From the NCBI GenBank assembly GCA_965153455.1, contig OZ234499.1, positions 5,315,577 through 5,379,576 on the forward strand: a DNA stretch of 64,000 bases. Reading direction: 5' to 3'. A model generated the notes under the pieces. It was not told the origin of the DNA. It did no database searches and saw only the letters and a list, made by a program, of their open reading frames with translations. The position numbers and the translations under genes are program-made. Numbering within the stretch: position 1 is the first letter of the stretch; every line of letters begins with the position of its first letter. This document shows positions 58,397-64,000 of this stretch, one piece after another. This stretch comes from Sphagnum compactum (taxonomy: Eukaryota; Bryophyta; Sphagnopsida; Sphagnales).

Positions 58397-59733
58397 TTAT
58401 TCACCATGTTTGATTCTCTCCATGTGACATAAATGCCGGAGTTTCGCAGGCACATACCAGATCCGAAGCTTCTCATTTCTGTTGAACAGGTCATCAATGT
58501 CCCATCCGTTTCCTCTTGCCAACAAAACGAGTGGGTAGTAGCAAGCCTGGCACCACTGCCCAACATTCTCCCCTCGCTCCTTGTATACTTTTCTGAGTGC
58601 ATTTGACTGCTCCATGTCAAGACAGTGCAATGCATAACAGTGGACATAATCTCTCATCTTTGGCTTGTTGATGTAGCCTGCCCCTGTAAGCTTTGCATGG
58701 CGGAAAACCTCATTGGTCACCTGCAATTCATATGATAAGAGTGAAAACAGACACTGTTGAACTTCAACCACTGGCTTAGATATTCTGATTTTAAGAGACT
58801 TGGAACTCCCAGTTACTAAGAACAGCTGAGAGTAAAGAATTTGTATCTGCAGAACATGATCAAAAACTTAATAGTCAAGATGCTGCGTATAGTTTCCAGA
58901 TTCAACCAAGCCTGTAGTTACCTTGGTTGGGCATTTCTCTCCCTTTTCCTTTGCTATTTGTTGAACCTCCTCCAGGAACTTTCCACACTGTTCATAAAGA
59001 TCAAAAAGATAGTCCAAGCCATTTTTCTTCCCTTTGGCTGGTTCCCCAGGTTCTGTCACAATGAAGGGATGTTCTCGGGGCCTCTCCTCACCATCCTCTC
59101 CAAATTCTTTCGAGTGCCGTTTCTTCTGTTTCTTTCTGGCAATTACTTTTTTGTCTTCACTATCACTCCCTCCTGTGTGGTTTGTGAATCCTAGAAGTCC
59201 AATTGAATCTCGGGGTGGCCCAAGTCCTAAATTATCATATCAACAACCGATTTCATCAGAGATCATCATGGAGTCCATACCCTGGAAACAACAGCCCACA
59301 TGCAAAAATGCATGCATGGTGGTACTAAGAAAGCTTAATCGACAAAACCACCTATGAATAAAACACACAACCTACAATTTTCTAACACTCAATTACCATC
59401 TTTGAGGAGAAGACTTTCAGGAGGTTCATCTGCACTGTTCATCTTCCTATCACCATTTCTGGCAAGCATATCCAAGCGCTGTTGTTCCATTTCCTCATCC
59501 AGCGCCCTCCGTTTGGCCCTCACGCCTGCCTTGATGCCAAACTGCTCCCCTACCAAAAGCTCCAGATGATACTCCTCAATCATGGACTTAATCACAAAGT
59601 CGACTTCATCGTCTTTCATATTCATCAGTGTGCTCACTGTAAAACCCATTTGAGCCATGACCGCCAGTGTAGCCGGTTGGACCCCAAACTCTTTGAAAAG
59701 CTCTTTGAGCCTTCGATTCTCTCTTCCTGCCAT
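58397..59733 (-). CDS. LFY: LEAFY/FLORICAULA transcription factor, moss type
   Basis: Exons on the minus strand: 59733-59397, 59226-58922 and 58720-58397, giving 321 residues. The two introns sit where LEAFY introns are conserved (the second after CPTK). Residues 1-80 are the N-terminal SAM-like oligomerisation domain ([44 protein letters not shown]). A basic stretch ([15 protein letters not shown]) leads into the DNA-binding domain ([20 protein letters not shown] to [15 protein letters not shown]). Aligned to Arabidopsis LFY, position 312 is Asp (D238 here), 345 is Cys (C271) and 387 is His (H313). This is the moss combination; other land plants mostly have His312/Arg345. The C-terminal tail ends ten residues past the last His-Met, far shorter than in angiosperms. 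In moss, LFY controls the first zygotic division. The start MAGRE is the first ATG after an in-frame stop. The gene is divergent from POL5. Confidence 0.95.
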
Positions 59734-60459
59734 CTCTGGAGGGTCTCCTTTGTACTCAAAAGGTAAAAATAGCCAGTTCTTTTCCACCCCTGCCTTCCTA
59801 ACGCCACGGAAGTGCAACAACAATAAGAGACCTACCCCAAAACTTCACGCCTAACCAGTGCTCGACAGCAATGTCATCAAGTGAAGAAATTACCTCTAGC
59901 ATTCCTTCCTCTCAATTCCACCCTTCTACAAGCTGAGCAACGGAGAAAAAGCGTGTCCACCGTTAGACCGGTACATCTGATCAATACCCAGATTTGCAGC
60001 ACAATTCCTGGTCCTCTTGATTCTCGAATCACGCTAAACAACCTCGACAACAAATGCCCTAAATCTGTCTATTGCTTGAAGATCATGTCCGATGATGACA
60101 CACACGATGATCCTGAGCCCCTTTTACTGATCTCGACCTCCAAAGGTTTCAACTTCCCTTCCGAGAAGAAGAAGAGTAACACAATCTCTGGAGTGACTGG
60201 AGTGAACATCGTTCCGCATAATCCCCCGAGACCTTGAACCTCGTCAGCAATATTCAATCAGCAAACAGCAAGGCCCGGGGAGAAGAACAGTCACAGTGTA
60301 AAAGCGTCAAATACAAATCTCCGAGCACCCCGCAAACCCTAAGGTACCTTTCAAACCCTAACCCTAAATTTGGCAGACCTAGCCCTAAATTGCGAAGAAG
60401 AAGAGGCAGAAGAAGAAACGGGGGCAGTGTTGCACAGTGAGCTCGGCAAACGACAAGCG
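59734..60459. promoter_or_regulatory. Shared divergent promoter region of LEAFY and POL5-like
   Basis: Only 726 bp separate the two start codons, so both promoters and both 5' leaders must lie here unless one leader extends into the neighbour. Short frames (59881-60237 on plus, 60257-60069 on minus) have no recognisable product; the minus one might be LEAFY leader. Telo-boxes cluster close to POL5. Confidence 0.6.
60334..60368. promoter_or_regulatory. Telo-box cluster before the POL5-like gene
   Basis: AAACCCTAA occurs at 60334-60342 and 60353-60361, the latter running into CCCTAAA, about 90-125 bp upstream of the POL5-like ATG. Telo-boxes are enriched in promoters of plant ribosomal protein and ribosome biogenesis genes, which fits the product. 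Confidence 0.55.
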
Positions 60460-63400
60460 ATGGGGAAACGCAACCGGAGCGAAGGGCGAACTGCAGCCCC
60501 TAGTACACCTTCGATCTCCACATTTGCTGCCGAAGAAGCAGAACCTTCGACATCTGCGGTGCCTCTTGTTGTTCCGCAGAAGAAGAAGCTTAAGAAGTTG
60601 AAGAAGTCACCTGTGGAGGCCAATGTAACGGCGGTGCAGGAGGGAGATAAAATTGCGGAGCCGTCTACATCTGTACCACCTGCCGCCGCTGCCGCTGCCA
60701 ATGATGATGATGATGATGGTCCGCAGAAAAAAGTCACTAAGGAGAGGAATTATGGTATAGAGACCAAGGAAACGGCGATGGAAGGAGACAAAGCGGGGAA
60801 CAGCGAAATGGCCAGACTTGCTGATTCATCGTCCGCCTGTCCAGAACCTGTGGGAATGCAAATCTATTGGAATTTGTCATCAGTGAACGCTTGTGTGCGA
60901 GAAGCTGCAGCTGTGGCGTTGGCCAAAGAGTTGGAATCTGATCAACAAGAGTTTGAAGCTGGCGGTAGACAGGAAGGAGCAGCTGAGGAGGTGAGAGAGA
61001 GAGAGAGAGAGAGTTTTTGATCGATCGATCGGTTCTTTTGTTTGTCTTTATATCCTTTTTCCAATCCGGACCTCACCATGCTTATGCATTCTCTTCTTTG
61101 AGCATCATCCGGGAATGTGGCAAAACCAAAACAACTGATTGTGTGAAATTTTTAGGTTCTGGGGGCGGTGAAGGATGTCGATGGAGCACTGAAGGGATGT
61201 GCACCCAGTGTACGATATGCAGTACGTCGTCTCGTGCGAGGGCTCGGTTCCGCACGCGAGGTTGAGCCCCGTGCACATTCTTTTCACCGAAAGTCCTCGT
61301 TCAACCTTGGCATCTCTCTGCCTCCCTGTCTCTCTCTGTGTCTCTGTGTGTGTCTCTCTCTGTCCCTCTCACATATACAGTGTTGAGGATATGTGGCAAC
61401 CAGACTAGAGAGACTACAGTCGTATGAGCAAGGTCGCTCATGGCAGTCTCATGGCAGTCCCAAAGATTGATCCAGTTTTGGGTGCTTGTTGTGGGCCTTG
61501 GCAGAGTGCAAGGCAGGGATTTGCACTTGCACTGACAACTCTGATGTGCACTCTTCCTGTTATCCATGGAGATGCAGTCATGCAGCTAATTGAGTCCATT
61601 TTGGAGGTCACATCGGCTATGAAAGGCCAGGTAGGTCTGATCTACAGGCATTTTCTGTGAGCTGATGTGCAGCCTTTTGGGTCTATCTATATACAGTCTG
61701 AGGCAGGGATTTGCAATGGCACTGGTCTCAGTATGCACAAGGGTTCTAGGGAAGCCATCCTGGATGCACAGGCAACTTGTCTTTATTAAAGGACTTCTAA
61801 ATACAATGTAACTGCTTATGCAGCTGGCCATGATGATTTCACAAAAGTGATCATCACTGCTGATTGCAATTTAGATCTGCTATGGTGCTAAAGTATTGTA
61901 GTGTTTTGTGAGGCTGTGCTAATGCAGGATGCAAGAGATGGGCGGTTAGGGAGGCTGTTTGCTTATGGAGCTTTAGTACGAGCAGAAAGAGTGATAGGGG
62001 GTGCCACAACATCTGGTCAGCAAAGCATTGCTAAAGATATAACCCAGAATCTGCTCATGCTTGCCAATAAGAAAATCTTTCTTCGAGAACCAGCCATGAT
62101 TGTGATCATAGAACTTGTGAGACAGGTTATCAACTCTCTTTCTTATTCACCATAAGTATGGAACTCATATTCTTGGTTTTGGATGAGTTTCTTTCCATCC
62201 AAACTGTTTCCAATGGCAAGCTGTTCTGATATGGAGCTCCATTGGTGGTTATTCAGGTGCCTTTGGATGCCTTTGAAGCAAGTGTTTGTGCAGCCCCACT
62301 ATTTCAGGAGTGCTTGCAAAGGGAGCCTGAGAGTCAAAATGCTGATGGCTTGCTGTTGGCTCTGAAGTTGCATGAGAAGCTTCCTGTGATGATGCAGCAT
62401 TCTTGTTTGTTGCTGCCAAGCTCAGGCATTTTGCAAGATATCTTTCAGCCTTCTCACCTCAAAAGACTTGTTCCATGCTTGATGGTAGGGATGTTGGGCA
62501 CCTGAATTACATCTCTGTTGCTTGCAAGAGGAAATGACAGCTTGGAATTTAAAGTTCCTTTGTCTGCCTTAGCTGTCTCAGGTTTATTGGCCCTGTTTTG
62601 CTTTGCATCTTTGTGTCCTATGGGTTTGACACTGTTTCATTGGTTGGTGTTGAACTTTGCTAATGCAGGAAGCCTCAGTCAGCCATCCACGAGTGCACTC
62701 AGTCTGGCCTGTACTTCTTGACCTTTTGCTTCCTGAAAGTGTGCAATCTGCTCAGTTAGAATTCAAGAAATCACCGAAGAAGAGCAAGAAGAAGACTATT
62801 GGTCCAAGTTGCCAGAAGGACTTGGACACTATGAAAGTACACTTATCAACTTTCTGGAGCACAATTGTGGATGGAGCGCTGTTGCCTTCATCACATGAGC
62901 GGAAACACTTGGCTATGGAGCTTGTTCTTTTGTTCCTGCCAAGGTTACCAGACCCCACATTTGTAGATATTGTTCTATCAAACACCTTTGTGCGATGTAT
63001 CTTAACCATTCTCTCTGATAAAGACACCCTTCTCCACAAAGCTGCTCTGCGTTGTCTGGGGGAAATCCATACATGGGCTGAGAAAGATGATGTCCATCGA
63101 GTTGCTGCAATAATGGCTCTTCAAAAATCCAGCTATTGTAAGTTTGATGTGCTGTCAAAAACTTCAACTGTGAAAATTCTGACCAGTGGACTCAAATCTG
63201 AAGCCAATGTGGTGGCATTTGTCTTGACTCTGGAAGATCTGTTTCAGAGTGGAGAGTCACACATGGTGGCAAGTGCCAGGTCTGGGTCAGAAGCACTTAT
63301 TGAAGGCAAAAAGGAAGGAGATACAAGCATAGTCATGAATGGCCCTCAAAAAGGGCAAGGATATGAAGAGCAGGATATGGAAGGTCCATTTGCATCTGTA

Positions 63401-63904
63401 GAAAAAGCTGGTGATCGTGAGAGAGTTTGGATTCTTGAGCAAATATGTGCCTTGTCTGAGCAAACTCAGCTAGAGCCCACTGCTGCACGGGTGACTCTGT
63501 TTAAAGAGGTGTTGAGCTTTTTGGTATTGCATGCCATCTTTGATGCAAAACATAAAGAGGCTGCAACAGGGAAGGGAATGGCCCTGAAGTGGCCCCGGCT
63601 GCCTCTCTCAGAACGAATCCGATCACTTTGTGTTGCCCGTTTACGGAGTGTTCTAGTAAGTGCACAAAACTGGGCTTTGGCTCAACGGTTGAATGATAAT
63701 CAGCTTGTTTCAGGTGGCAAGAGTAAGGAGCAGAGACCACAGGATCAGCATGTTTCAGATCCTGCAAATTTTGCACTCTTTGTGACCCAGTTCTGTGAGA
63801 GCATACAGAGGTTGCCAGCTGTATATTTGGCTCGCCCTCTTACCAAGGATGATGCAGATGCTGTTGAGAAACTTCGGGGGACAGTATCTCAGTTATCTTC
63901 AGCT
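60460..63904 (+). CDS. POL5-like: POL5/MYBBP1A-like nucleolar protein (3' end outside window)
   Basis: Exons: 60460-60990, 61156-61260, 61505-61630, 61928-62125, 62257-62484 and 62669-63904. All junctions are phase 0, giving 808 residues. The last exon ends at a GTAAGT donor, so the gene continues past the window. The N-terminal 120 residues are low complexity with a nuclear-localisation-like KKKLKKLKKS. The conserved DNA polymerase phi (Pol5) domain starts at about 155: MQIYWNLSSVNACVREAAA, then SVRYAVRRLVRGLGSAR, SARQGFALALTTLMC, MKGQDARDGRLGRLFAYGAL and LREPAMIVIIELV. Despite the polymerase name, yeast Pol5 and vertebrate MYBBP1A are alpha-helical-repeat nucleolar proteins needed for rRNA synthesis and ribosome assembly, and not replicative enzymes. 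The plant homologue is annotated as DNA polymerase V. A KKSPKKSKKK basic patch falls in the sixth exon. ATG 60460 is the first ATG in frame. Confidence 0.88.
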
Positions 63905-64000
63905 GTAAGTTTATTTTTTCTGTATGTCAGGAAGTGGAGATGAAGAAAAGCCTGGATGTTTTGCCCTTAGTAACTGAATGATTGGAAACCATGTAGAGAT

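Noticed and set aside
59881-60257. Frames on both strands in the LEAFY-POL5 spacer
   Set aside because: No homology signal was recognised. They are more likely leader or promoter sequence.

Overview
This is a nuclear segment of a land plant, most likely a moss. Its genes carry short GT-AG introns and encode plant-specific families, and they sit between long AT-rich stretches with no gene. The moss call rests mainly on a LEAFY homologue near 59 kb. It has Asp and Cys where flowering plants have His312 and Arg345 of Arabidopsis LFY, the combination reported for mosses. The genus cannot be told from the sequence.

Layout. 1-3.5 kb: non-coding, with one copy of a MITE-like element. 3.5-4.9 kb: an intronless cytoplasmic receptor-like kinase (+). 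4.9-24 kb: AT-rich desert with no intact gene; its core (14.9-19.9 kb) is a patchwork of interleaved degenerate tandem repeats. 24.0-27.3 kb: a seven-exon RING-H2 E3 ligase of the RHF1A/RHF2A type (+). 27.3-33.1 kb: non-coding, but holding two striking foldback structures, a 37-bp miRNA-precursor-like hairpin and a 465-bp near-complete palindrome. 33.1-38.9 kb: a ten-exon GBF-interacting-protein-1-like gene (-). 39-53.5 kb: AT-rich and rich in transposon debris, with decayed LINE reverse transcriptase, PIF/Harbinger transposase and an endonuclease domain, all on the minus strand, plus several short dispersed repeat families. 53.6-56.0 kb: dolichol kinase (+). 58.4-59.7 kb: LEAFY (-). 60.5 kb to the right edge: a POL5/MYBBP1A-like ribosome biogenesis gene (+), cut by the window end.

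The genes do not form a pathway. LEAFY and POL5 are divergent and share a 726-bp spacer with telo-box motifs on the POL5 side. Exon borders were set by hand from GT/AG sites, conserved protein blocks and reading-frame continuity. The coding lengths of the three complete spliced genes with full exon models (RING-H2, GIP1, LEAFY) each sum to a multiple of three. The most novel candidates are the two foldback loci, the repeat patchwork and the short inverted-repeat families. No CRISPR array, rRNA gene, tRNA gene or intact mobile element was seen.
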